Below are positions 13,951-29,829 of a stretch of 64,000 nucleotides of DNA, piece by piece. The position numbers were made by a program, and so were the translations under genes. The notes beneath the pieces were generated by a model. It saw only the letters and a program-made list of their open reading frames with translations. It was not told the origin of the DNA and searched no databases. The DNA lies in contig JAVHZZ010000003.1 in assembly GCA_036250195.1 (NCBI GenBank), positions 56,295,021 through 56,359,020 on the forward strand. Reading direction: 5' to 3'. How positions within the stretch are numbered: the first letter of the stretch is position 1; every line of letters begins with the position of its first letter. This stretch comes from Mixophyes australis. Taxonomy: Eukaryota > Chordata > Amphibia > Anura > Limnodynastidae.

Positions 13951-14069
13951 AGAGTCTTTAACTTGACACTCATTTCCAGAGGGTTTACAACCCAGCTTGT
14001 CTAGATCAACAAAGCAGGCTTACAAATTCTGCAAGGAAATACTTGGATGGAGGTAAAAAACAAGATTAA

Positions 14070-14288
14070 GGGGGGTATTCAAGTGTTCCTCCGGCCGCCG
14101 GAAAAACGAGTGCGTTAAAACTATTACCGTTTATACAGTAATATTGCGCGCAAAAACCGTTTACGGTAGTTCACTTGCTGAATTTCATTTCGCAGCTCCC
14201 TAAATTCAGAGAGTAATTACCGTATAAACGGTAATAGTTTTAGAGCGCTCGTTTTTCCGGCGGCCGGAGGAACAATTGAATACGCCCC
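14070..14288. mobile_element. PIF/Harbinger-type MITE, copy A (219 bp)
   Basis: Termini GGGGGGTATTCAA and TTGAATACGCCCC are inverted repeats flanked by exact TAA copies (14067-14069 and 14289-14291), as expected for Harbinger elements. The arms contain TACCGTTTATAC and TATAAACGGTAA motifs and CGGCCGCCGG/CCGGCGGCCGG. Related copies lie at 23.85, 24.61, 37.13 and 57.12 kb. Confidence 0.75.
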
Positions 14289-14430
14289 TAAGAGTTCAAG
14301 TATTGTCCCTTTCACAACCAGAATGGACTGTGTGTGTGTGCAGACTCCAGCCCCAAAGGCTGGGGACTTACAGGACATACATACGAATATCCTAGCAATA
14401 AGGGTAGCATAGGAGTTTTTTTTGGAGACT

Positions 14431-15060
14431 GGCGTCACGATTTGCCCCTGGCTGCAGTTAAGCATCTCTTCGCTAGATGCTGCTGTGCCTTCATTTGTTT
14501 CTACCAGGAAAGGGTTAAACTTCCATCATGTGTTCTGCTTCTACTTCTAATCAACTGACTGGCCTTTAAGAGATTGTCTTTGCTGCTGGTTTCTCCACTT
14601 GACTCATGTGATCTGATCCTGACCTGCTCCCTGGTATTTGAATCCTGCTTGGTCCTACAGTTTGCACCTCCTCCTGTGACCTAGACCCTGGTTTTGTTTG
14701 ACCTTGCTCTTACTGCCTGGTATTATTGTGGATCTTCTGGCTTGCCTGACTCCTTGTTCCTGCATCTCATCCTACACCAGTATTTCCTGCTCTAGTGGAA
14801 AATGCTGGCAATCCAGTCTACTTGAACTTGAACCTGCACCTGGTTTCCAGCTTCCTAGCTAAACCCAGGTATCCTGCCAAACCTGTACCCGATATGTAGC
14901 ATCGCCGGGTAAACCTGGTAATGCTGATATCCAGTACCTGCAGCTATTCTTCTCTGCCTGGTATCCAGTACTCCTGTTCCTCAGCAATCTTGGTTTTATT
15001 GACTTCTGCTAACTGCCTTACAATTTCCTGCATTTCATTTTTCCTGCATGACATGTGTTA
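14431..15060 (+). mobile_element. Possible LTR-like insertion in the DIRS relic
   Basis: This block separates two motifs that lie about 50 residues apart in intact DIRS elements, so it is probably an insertion. It starts with GTCACGATTT, contains a CCTTTAAGAG TATA-like site and a pyrimidine-rich body with CCTGGT phrases, and ends CATGACA. No clean target duplication was found and the borders are approximate. Confidence 0.3.
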
Positions 15061-15643
15061 AGATAAAACCACTTTGTTTCAATTATGCTAATCTCCATGG
15101 TCTTTATATTTGGGAATACTGACAACTGCAAAGTAGTTGCTTTCATAAACCACCAGGGTGGAAGAGGAAGATCATGACAGAAGTGTCAAGTCTTGAAATT
15201 GGCAGATTAAATTTCTGTCTGCACTACATGTAGCAGGTATAAACAATAGTATAGCAGATTATTTCACGTGATGTCAAATTCATCCCAGAGAATGGACCCG
15301 ATAAGGACATACTCGAACACCAAGGTAACAGTTCAATTCACATTACAACACTACCAGAAGGAAGGGAATAGATTCTCTATTAATACCAGGGAACTTTAAA
15401 ATAAAGTATGCTTTACTCATTGTCCACACACTGGAAAAATCAAGAAAGAAGCAGTAGTAATAGTAGTACTTCCATTTTGGTCATGTCAACTGTCTGCAGT
15501 AATCTGGGGAATGCTTTAGAAACAACCTTGACTTCCACAAGCCCGGTCAGACCATCTATATCAGGCACCAAAGTTAAAGGGTCTTTGATAGCATGGAGAC
15601 TGAGGGGGGTCATTGCTAAAATACAAGTCACAATGTGGAGGTA

Positions 15644-16609
15644 CACTACATGGCCAAAAGTTAAAGTTATCACTTAAAATTAGTGTTTGGCCATTTCAGT
15701 CACACCCATTGGTAACCAGAGTTTAAAATAAAGCATCCAGCCATGCAATAGCCAGTGTCAAACATTAGCAGTAGCATGACTTGGCACTGTCATAGGATGC
15801 AACCTTTCCAACAAGTCAAGTTTGTCAAATTCTATGCCTTGCTAGAAGGGATTCAAATCAAGTGTCATTAGTGTGAAGTGGAAATGTCTAGAAACACCAC
15901 CTCAGCCTCGAAGCGATAAGCCACAAACTCAGAATGGGACCTAGCGCTGAAGTGCAGAGCCCATAATAAGTCTTCGGTTGCAACACTAGAGTTCCAAACT
16001 GTCTCTGGATGCAACATCAGCAAAAGAACGGTTAGGCAGGAGCTACATGGATTGGGCTTCTATGGTCGAGCAGCCGCACACTAACCATACGATACACCAA
16101 ACCACAAATCACACTTCATCTAACATTCTAAAGCACAAATTCGGGTTTGGCAAATTCTATGAGAACTTTTCCTACTCCAATGCATACTTCCAAATGTTTT
16201 GTGGAGGAGGGATAATGGTCTGAGGCTGCATTTCATGGTTTAGCATCAAAATACCCTCCCCCCATTCAGAAAGCAATGTCTATCAACTAATTGTATCCCA
16301 AGTTTGGTATTGAAAAACTTAACCAGCCTTCATAGAACCCCGACCTCGACTCCAATGTACATCTTTGGGATGAATTGTAATACTAACTGGGCGCCAGGCC
16401 TACATCAGTACCCTACCTCACTAAAGCTCGTTTCTAATGGATGTGAATTCTTGCAATGTTCTAAAAACTAGTGGAAAGCCTTCCCAGGTGAGTGGGGGGC
16501 TGTTAGAAAACCAAAGAGGACCAACTCCATATTAATGCCCATGGTTTTGGATTGACAAGCTCATATAGATACGCAATGTTCAAGTGTAGTTACTTTTGGC
16601 CATGTAATG
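15644..16609 (+). mobile_element. Old Tc1-like element relic
   Basis: Inverted termini CACTACATGGCCAAAAGT (left, after TA) and ACTTTTGGCCATGTAATG (right) bound 966 bp. The plus-strand interior carries short Tc1-like transposase scraps with many stops, including remnants near 15.9-16.35 kb. The right flanking TA is lost. It splits the DIRS relic. Confidence 0.65.
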
Positions 16610-17009
16610 CACTTCTGAAATCCAGAAAAAAAGATTCTATCATAGGATTTATAAAAAGCTCAGGTGCAAACCTAAATAATTTGATCCAGCGTCTGCTACC
16701 ATTCCAAACTCATCAGGGTGAATTAGACTTCATACCAAACTTCATAGGTCGCCTTGGAAGCTCAATATGATATTAGATGCTTCTAGGATCTGATGCCTGT
16801 GAGCCTCTACAGAAAGTAACCCTCAAATGGCTTACATTTAAAGTGGTATTTCTGATAGCAATCACATCTGCTCATCGAGTGGGAGAACTACATGCTCTAT
16901 GGTGAAAAGAACCTTTTCTAATCATATATGTGGCCAAATACGTCTATATAGCAAGTTGTCTATAGAGCAAGATGAATATAGGCAATTCAACTCACGAAAT
17001 AGGCCCCAT

Positions 17010-18285
17010 GTTAAACATCATGGCCAGATCCACTGTCCTTCACTTGTGCATGCTGCCACTTGTATGTACTAACATCAGAAAAAAAATATTGCCCCATTGT
17101 TAAATATTATGCCACTATTTATTCTCCTTACATATAACCATTAATTTAGCCCTCTACTTTATCCATAAAATAATCTGGCCCCTGAAAGAAAAGGGAACAT
17201 TCAACACTGTTTTTACCAGGAGCAGAGGAGTCCCAGCCTTACAATCCAATTGCCCTTGATACTGAATTTGCCATGGATTACCTGTAATTTTCAGTGCTGG
17301 ACCTTGAAAACCAACTGGGTTCTTAATCTGCACAATCACTGTTAAACATACCAATTATATGATTTTCGTTATGTAACCATTAGGCTACAAACTACAGAGC
17401 CTATGGACATTCCCTTGGCCTTTTAACAATGCCTCCAAAAACAAATGCCAATATAGATACCTAGTAGCCTACATAGCTAAAGAATGGTGCCTTCATGGAA
17501 CTATATTTTTCATAAGTAGATACAGATGAGATCCAAGATATTTTCTCCCAATGCATCCACAAAACTTCTACTCACAAACAGCAGAGTAAAATGATAAAGC
17601 ACCATTCATCTATATAGCACCACTGGGGGACAGAAACCTTTGGCACTGAAATTGTTCAGAAGAAATTTTGCACATAATTTCTTTTAGAACCTTCATGTGT
17701 AACAACAGTTTAAAATGGGAGGAGCTATTTGACAGCTAAAGCAATATTCTTAACAACGCATTCCATTAATTCACTAGGAACCAGTGACATCACTTAATGA
17801 AGTGGAGAGATAAGCAGTTGGTCATCAATATGTATACAGCATACACCACAGAACATCTGATTTCCCACCACTCAGATGTTAATATATTAACTTTCTTAAC
17901 AGTATGTAGATGGGAGAACAAAAGATGGTTCATGAACTGTTCCAAGTCTCAACATGAAGGTAACTGCTAAATACCTCAAATTTAGTTTTAGGAAGTTTGT
18001 CCAAAAACAGATTTTAGGTGAAGTCATCCACCACACTTTTCCCCTCAGCATAAAGTTTATTTACCTTCTACAATAAGGATATTTACCCAAGTGATCATAT
18101 GAAATACACTTCAAGTTATCAGACTGCTTACCAGCAGGATCCTGTTACTTTTGCATCAGGTTTATACACACCACTTAGGATGTTACTCCTAATTGACAAT
18201 CCCCCCTCCTTTACCATTCAAGTTCCACATTAACCTAACAGTAGCTTACTGTTACCGGTTCAAAAAGGTTCAAATTAGTTCAATT
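17010..18285. other. Intergenic, nothing recognised
   Basis: This is the region 3' of RPS7 and the extra U17 copy. No conserved exon was seen, including none resembling COLEC11, which lies next to RPS7 in human. Confidence 0.4.
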
Positions 18286-18291
18286 AAAATG

Positions 18292-18515
18292 GTTTGTATC
18301 CTGCATGGTTTGTCTCCTCAGTCATAGCCCGATAGCTCTTGGAAAGAGTAGGAATATACAGGACGCCGTCCTCACCAGCCACAGGGTCGGGAACAAGCAT
18401 GTTCCCCAACGTCGTGGAAGGGGACTGTACGTCGCAACACCAGAAGACGCTACGCTCCCATACGCCATCTGGACAGAGCCTGTGAGAGCAACCTCACAGG
18501 ATATCCACGTTGGTT
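18292..18515 (-). ncRNA. Seventh U17-like snoRNA copy, outside RPS7
   Basis: It is full-length relative to the intronic U17 copies, with the 5' motif CCAACGTGGATATCC and a terminal ACA box (GGATACA) retained. It diverges more than the others: the H-box position AGAACA reads GGAACA, and changes fall in both hairpins. It lies about 1.1 kb beyond the RPS7 poly(A) signal, so it has no obvious host intron. It shares the adjacent flank AAATGGTT with the intron 6 copy, which suggests DNA duplication rather than retroposition. Probably a pseudogene, though expression from a longer transcript cannot be excluded. Confidence 0.75.
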
Positions 18516-19589
18516 AACAGAACTATTCTCATAATAAAGCACTACAACTGCTCAAATTAGGGATATAGAAGCAAGGATTCAAAGAACCAATCAAATGCAA
18601 ACAGACAAAAATATATATTCCCAAGCATGTTCAAGAAGGTTTTATAACAGGAGAAACCTGATAAAGCTATAAAATCATTTTATCTGGAGACCAAAACTCT
18701 AACTTGCAACTGAGACTATTTTATTAGTTGATAAAAGAATTCTGCATCATCATATAATTATCCTGCCAAGACAGACATCATTATGAATGTGACAACTTTT
18801 CACATTGACACATATGCTTAAAGAACTGATTCAGAGACATTAAAAAAAAAAAAAAGTGCTTGATGCCTATATACAACTGAACACTAAACATGTTTACTGT
18901 GTCAAAGCTGTAGTTTCTTTTAATATTCATCTCTTTATATATACACACACAACAGGAAGGTGGTCACTGAGCAGTTATGAACAAGCGTATGAAATGACCA
19001 TGTACTTGCAGGAGCATGCTCAGTGTCCACCAAAGAAACATCCTGTGACAACAGTAGCCAGCCTCCTGCACACTTTGGCTGTGAATGACCACATGACCAG
19101 TGCCACAGGAATCTCTGGCCACACAAATAGCAGTTTTCATAGCAGTTTTATCTAAACGGTAGATGCATTACCTGTACATTGTAATTAAGCTTTTAATAAG
19201 GACATATGCACTATTAATGCTTTACTTTTAAAGTGTTGACCAGTCGTGTATGTCTCAAAATTTTATATAAAAATAAAGGAACTGAATACTACCATAACTG
19301 TGCAATGTACCATTTACTCTATAGTGTGAAGCCTTCTCTATTTACACACACTGATGAATATGGAGATTTAGTCAGCCAATTATTTTCTGTAAACCTCAAT
19401 GTCAACAAATCTATTAATTGCTTCCAAATGAAAAAAAAGTGTCTTCCTCCACTAAAGATACACAGAAAGTACTCACTGTAATATGCTGCAGTCCAAAGAC
19501 TACAGAAATTGCATGAAAGCTTATAGTTACCAGATTCTTAGACCAGTTCCACAAATAAAAATAAATAGACACAAATATAACAAGTACTT

Positions 19590-19595
19590 TTTATT
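19590..19595 (-). terminator. RPS7: RPS7 poly(A) signal AATAAA
   Basis: A canonical AATAAA lies 15 bases after the RPS7 stop codon on the minus strand. This gives a 3'UTR of about 35-45 bases, as is usual for ribosomal protein mRNAs. Cleavage is expected around 19,570-19,580. Confidence 0.85.
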
Positions 19596-19610
19596 CGATC
19601 ATTTTGCACT

Positions 19611-25053
<5,443 letters not shown>

Positions 25054-25320
25054 TTATTGAACTTTCAAACATGTTGTCTACACATTTCAATTTTCACTCA
25101 AACTCTTAAGCAGGCCCTGTATTAGGAACACTTCTTTTGCAGTTCATTTACACAACAATGAATTAGCTGAAAGAGAATCTAGCAAATATCAAAACCCACC
25201 TGGCCAAAGCACTATGGTAAATTATTTTGGGGAAACACTGTAAATGACGAACATTCCCACATACATCAACAATTATTTATGTTGTTATGTGTACCTTAAG
25301 ACAGATTACAGCACCCAATA

Positions 25321-25543
25321 TTATGTATCCTGCATGGTTTGTCTCCCCAGTCATAGCCCGAAAGCTCTGGGAAAGCGTAGGAATATACAGGACGCCGTCC
25401 TCACCAGCCACAGGGCCGGGGACATGCATGTTCTCCAACGTCGTGGAAGGGGACTGTACGTCACAGCGCCCAAGACGCTACGCTCCCATACGCCACCTGA
25501 ACAGAGCCTATGAGAGCAACCTCACAGGATATCCACGTTGGTT
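25321..25543 (-). ncRNA. U17 snoRNA, RPS7 intron 1
   Basis: Full-length except for a small deletion in the central loop (plus strand GCGCCCAAGACG versus GCGCCAGAAGACG). The 5' hairpin has a G-U wobble at the position that is G-C in most copies and A-U in intron 3. The ACA box is intact (GGATACA). Confidence 0.92.
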
Positions 25544-25735
25544 AAATGGTAACAAAACAGCCTAAAACACAATAATTTACTATGAACAGGACAAGCAAAC
25601 AAATCCCTGTCTTTACAGTCAAGTGTTTAAATACCAAGAAACTACAATCTAAACTACTTGGCCAGAATCTGTCATACCATTGGACCTAATTAAGCCTAGA
25701 GAACACACTGTATGGGAGGTACTAATATATATATA

Positions 25736-25775
25736 TATACATACACACACACACACACATATATACAAACACACA
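25736..25775. repeat. (TA)n/(CA)n microsatellite
   Basis: Alternating AT-rich and CA dinucleotides in RPS7 intron 1, beginning near 25726. Confidence 0.8.
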
Positions 25776-26250
25776 GTATATGCCCCAATCTCAACTATAT
25801 TTCTATCACCCACCCCACAAAATCTTTAGACAATCAATATCGATGTATTTAATGTCTGTACAATTCAATTTGCAGTTGAATGTTTGGACCCAGTATACTA
25901 GGAGATAGCTCTGTACATGCACACTGATCAGGACACCAAGGCCTGGCTACTACCATAAACATTAATAGTGTAAAATACACCAAGAGAGTAAGCTGCATCC
26001 CACGTGGTCTCCTACTACCCCGGCCGCCAGGGAATGTGACCCCACACGGCCACCATCACTAGCCGGCCGCTATTCACTTTACCAAAATCCAGCGCCATCC
26101 CCTCTAGATACGACCCCCGGCAGGGAAACCAGCATAACCCAGGTAAGAAGTGACCCTTTACCGCCGGCATATGTCGCCATTTCGTGCCGCAAGTGAAAGG
26201 AAGACAAGAATAAAAGACACATTTGGGTCCGGAGAATCCGCCGCACTCAC

Positions 26251-26440
26251 CGTCCTCTCTCAGTGACGGCCTAGGAAGAGGACGAGATCCCGCGAGAACG
26301 GCCCAGATCTCGGCGAAGCGAAAAGGACGCTGGGAGCTTTTGCAGACCGTATTCTAGAGCGTTGCCCCGCCCCCTCGCGTCATGTGCTGGCGGAAGTGTG
26401 GTGAGGACTGAGGGCGGAAACGGATATTAATGAGTCACAG
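26251..26440 (-). promoter_or_regulatory. RPS7: RPS7 5'TOP start and CpG-rich promoter
   Basis: Exon 1 is non-coding and ends at 26251 before GTGAGT. Its probable start at 26280-26281 reads CCTCTTCCTAGG, a 5' terminal oligopyrimidine tract close to the mammalian RPS7 start and a known handle for mTOR/LARP1-dependent translation. The sequence upstream to about 26440 is CpG-rich and has no obvious TATA box at the usual distance, as is common for ribosomal protein genes. Confidence 0.8.
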
Positions 26441-26904
26441 ACACGCAGGTTCTGTTTGAACGAATTTTCGTTCAAAGATTATCTTACTTCATTAAATAAT
26501 TTAACAAATGAAACATCGTATACAAATGTTTTATACTTAGTTGCAGATTCATAGCGTAATAAATACAACTGCATACTTGAATTTTTTGCACATGAACTTT
26601 ATTTAGCTTTGCTGGATTTCTCTGCACCGGCCTGCTGCTGTTTAGACTTGTGAAGTCATACTTTGCGTGGTGTGCTTTTGCAATATGTATATAGATTTGT
26701 CATCGGATATTTAAAATTTCCATTTTAGGGAGGGGGCAAATCACTTTGGTACCCATCATTTGAAAATGGAACTGCCCCTCACAATTGCCTACATTGGGGT
26801 TTTCTAGAGAGCTACAGGAGAGGCAGGCTGCTGCACTTGCTTCAATACCAGGATGTTCCTAAATGGAAGGCCAGAGCATTTGCCCTTTAAATCAGAGACT
26901 ATGC

Positions 26905-27393
26905 CGGCAGTTCCCAAAGTGTGCTCCGTGGCTCCCAGGGGTACTGCGGCGCTGTCACAGGGGTGCCGCGGGCCAGCCATAGAAAAAACAAAGACCACAA
27001 AAACTTACCAATCTGTGCGGTGCCGGGATCCGCGCGGTGTTGGGACTCTCACGCAGCTTGTCACTGAATTGACAAGCTGCGTGAGAGAGGAGGATGCTGG
27101 GTCCCTGCGCCGCACAGATTGGTAAGTTTTTGTGTTCTTTGTTTTTTCTATGGCTGGCACTCGCGGCAGAGAGCCTGGAGGCAGAGGAGGGGGGCAGAGT
27201 GCCCCAGGGGTAGAGGGGGTATTTTTGCATACAACTAAACAAGTATTTCTGTCCTTACCTAAATACTTATTACAATTTTTTGACCCAACTACTTCTAAAA
27301 CAGGACTGCTCAGTAATTATTTTGGAGGGGTGCCTTGAAAAAATTATGGAGCCTCTAAGGGTGCCGCGAACTGCAAAAGTTTGGGAACCACTG
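26905..27393. mobile_element. Non-autonomous hAT element, 489 bp
   Basis: Exact 8-bp target duplications GACTATGC flank it (26897-26904 and 27394-27401). The right terminus is complementary to CAGTGGTTCCCAAAC and the left begins CGGCAGTTCCCAAAG, typical hAT ends. The interior (about 26,972-27,170) is a long palindrome built on ACTTACCAATCTGTGCGG and its complement, with an inner arm on CAGCTTGTCA. It encodes nothing. Confidence 0.85.
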
Positions 27394-27949
27394 GACTATG
27401 CCATTACAGCCTTTAAGGGTTGTTTATTAACAGTAAAAATGTGGGGTTGTACTGTTCTTTTATTTGCACTGGTATATTTTAATGGCAGCCAAGGTGCATG
27501 ACACATTCCCAGTACTTGGAAATACCCTCTAAAATCAATCTGTACCAAAGATTTGGGCATGCGCAGAAAAATGGGCATGGTGTAAATTATTCACAATAGT
27601 GAGGGGACATCACTGTCTTTATTACACATTTCACCTTTATGTGTTTGAAGGTTTTCTAATTTTTGCACAGAAGTATAAAATTTGGCTCACTCTTGTGCCT
27701 AATCCACACTTAACACGGAAAGCTAACTTTCAACCAAGTGCCCTCCACAAATCCATACACATACCAGTAAAAGTAGTATAATTTTCATTGCAGTTTTGTA
27801 CATTCATAAATGGCTGATGTCATTAGTTTGAATATTTACATAACATTTACAAAACCTAACATTTTAGTTAGGTTTTGTTTTATCTTTATTAAATTAATGT
27901 GTTAACAAAGAGGGGTGTGTTTTATTTAAATTTTACTTTGAAACTACAT

Positions 27950-28090
27950 GGCTTAGTGGGTCCTGGGTGCCAGGGCATTCTGGCACTTATGACTACCCAA
28001 GTGCTAGCATGTCCTGCCTGCCATGGTTATGCTGGTGCTTGTAGTTCTACAAGCACCAGCATGCCCAGACTGTTAATGGCAGCCTAGGAC
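27950..28090. repeat. Interspersed repeat with inner palindrome
   Basis: Contains ATGCTGGTGCTTGTAGTTC followed by a complementary arm (GAACTACAAGCACCAGCAT overlapping in the centre). It resembles a frequent vertebrate repeat phrase about GGACTTGTAGTTC. Its class is unknown to me. Confidence 0.4.
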
Positions 28091-28635
28091 TTGAAGTTCT
28101 ACAAAGTAAAATAGCGTTTTACATATTTTTCTTCAGTTACACACACTTTATTACCCACACCCACCATACAGCGGTGTGGGAAGAGCCGTAGTGCATTCAG
28201 TACGGGACTGGGTCTCCCTAATGGGGGGGCCTGCACATTTTGTTTGCAGACCCCTCTCCTTAGAGAATTCAGCCCTGTGCTGAACAGCCTGAGCTTCGCA
28301 CTCCTGCTATGTGTCCCCCTGCTATAGTGCCACCAATCCCGGCTGGTTTGTCTAGTGTTGGTTTTCGTGAAAAATATTTATTTGCACTGTATAAAGCTGA
28401 TGAGTCAGGCGGATCTAATGTTGCCCGGTCCGCCGGCTCTGCAGGCGCTGACAGGTACGTATGTACCTGAGCGTCCTGCATAGTAGAGAAGAGCAGCTCT
28501 GCACCCGAATTCAACAAGGTACATATCTTGAGATCCGTGCTTTGGTGACTTCGGGAGTACGCAAAACCTATATACCTGTGAATAATACTGAATGCGGCTT
28601 GCACTCAGCATATGTGCCTTGATGAATCAGGCCTA

Positions 28636-28830
28636 AAGAGTTTAATACTGGGTGGGTAAGTAGAGGTGGGGGTTGCACAGGAGGAAGAGATAGAAGGAGG
28701 GCTGGAAGGCTTGAATGAAAAGATTAGTTTTCAAGGCACTTATGAAGCCTAGCAGACTAGAGAATAGTCTAAATGGAAGTGCCTTTCCAAAGTGGTGAGC
28801 AGCATGGGAGGTCCTGGAGCCCAGAGTAGG
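28636..28830 (-). pseudogene. L2/CR1-like LINE 3' coding fragment
   Basis: The minus strand encodes a tail resembling the last residues of the L2 protein found at 40.6 and 53.9 kb (an ALKTNLFIQAF-like stretch before a stop). It is preceded by about 380 bp of unassigned repeat ending in a GATTCATCAAGG-type terminus at 28.6 kb. Confidence 0.45.
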
Positions 28831-28879
28831 TAGAGGTAATCAGTGCCAAGTATTAGGATAACTTATTGGCAGGTGTCTG

Positions 28880-29767
28880 TAATAGGTGTCAGCGGAATGT
28901 GAGAAGGATGATGAGTCCACACATTAATAAACTTAACCAGAGAAACGTTGGTTTATATACAGGATACACAGAAGTAACTGTTATGCAGGATACAGGTGTA
29001 TATAACTTGCAGTAATAGTCTTGTGGAAAGTAAACACAGGATACAAATTGTATATTAGATATATAGTACAGTCTGTAACGGATTACTGATAACACTACTA
29101 ATCTTGATTAGCGCTGGCTTACCTGAGGTGCGGAGTCTAACGATCTCCCCGGTGTTCACAAAGAACCGCCGCAAGGCAGGATGGGCTTTGCTGCCAGGAG
29201 TCGCAGGTCGCCGTCCTCAGGTTTGCCCCAAGATGTAGTACAGCGGAAATGGAGCAGGATAAGAGTAATAGGACAGGCCGGGTCAGTTCACTGGAAGGCA
29301 ATGCAGACAGGATCAGGAGGCAATCTCGGAGTCAATCAAACCGGGTCGGTACACGGGTCACCAGAACAGATGCGTAGTCAGCTAGCCGGGTCGGTACACA
29401 GGTATGGCAGATAAACGAGTAGAGAGAGGAACGTGAGACAATCCAGGTCAGGAGCAAAGGCAATCAGAGTGGTCAGCAGGCCGGGTCAGTATACAGGAGA
29501 AACGGAATCCAGAAAGGTCAGCAAGCCGGTTCGGTACACAGGAGGTCAAAACATACAGGGAGCAGGCACAAGGAGGAACAGGATTCAGGAGCCAGGAACA
29601 GGTAAGTTGCTCTGCCACTCCTAAAGTGTCAGAGCGATATTTTATAGTGTTCCCCTGTTTGAATTCCCTACCCTAGGTCTGGCGGTCACGTGACCGTCGA
29701 ACCCGGAAGTGCGGCTTCCGGGTCCGACGGAGCAGCAGGGGATCGTGGAGGGGTAAGTATTGTTACA
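28880..29767 (-). repeat. Ty3/Gypsy 3' LTR (lower border uncertain)
   Basis: On the minus strand the LTR begins TGTAACAATAC at 29767, right after a polypurine tract (AGGATAGGGGGTAC). Its part from 29182 to 29767 is repeated as the other LTR at 34,785-35,334. It contains several GGGTCGGTACAC sub-repeats. The far end, toward 28.9-29.1 kb, could not be fixed because the partner LTR lacks that part. Confidence 0.65.
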
Positions 29768-29829
29768 GTACCCCCTATCCTAAAGGTGGACTCCGGATAC
29801 CTACACTGGTTTGCAGGGAAATTTTTTAT

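Larger units (their letters stand above)
14334..17000 (+). pseudogene. DIRS-type retrotransposon relic (RNase H and tyrosine recombinase)
   Basis: Three separated blocks follow DIRS order. At 14334-14430 DSSPKGWGL resembles the DASPxGWG start of the DIRS RNase H region. At 15065-15370 NTDNCKVVAFINHQGG matches the TDN...FINxQGG motif, with a linker ending LIAWRLRG at 15.6 kb. At 16612-16950 LKWLTFKVVFLIAITSAHRV and GELHAL match the DIRS tyrosine recombinase. An LTR-like block and a Tc1-like relic split the blocks. Many stops show it is dead. The element's ends were not found. Confidence 0.65.

Noticed and set aside
26585..26680. Minus-strand Lys-rich tail (KSKQQQAGAEKSSKAK then stop)
   Set aside because: It resembles a ribosomal-protein-like C-terminus but I cannot match it to a known protein, and a stop lies just upstream.
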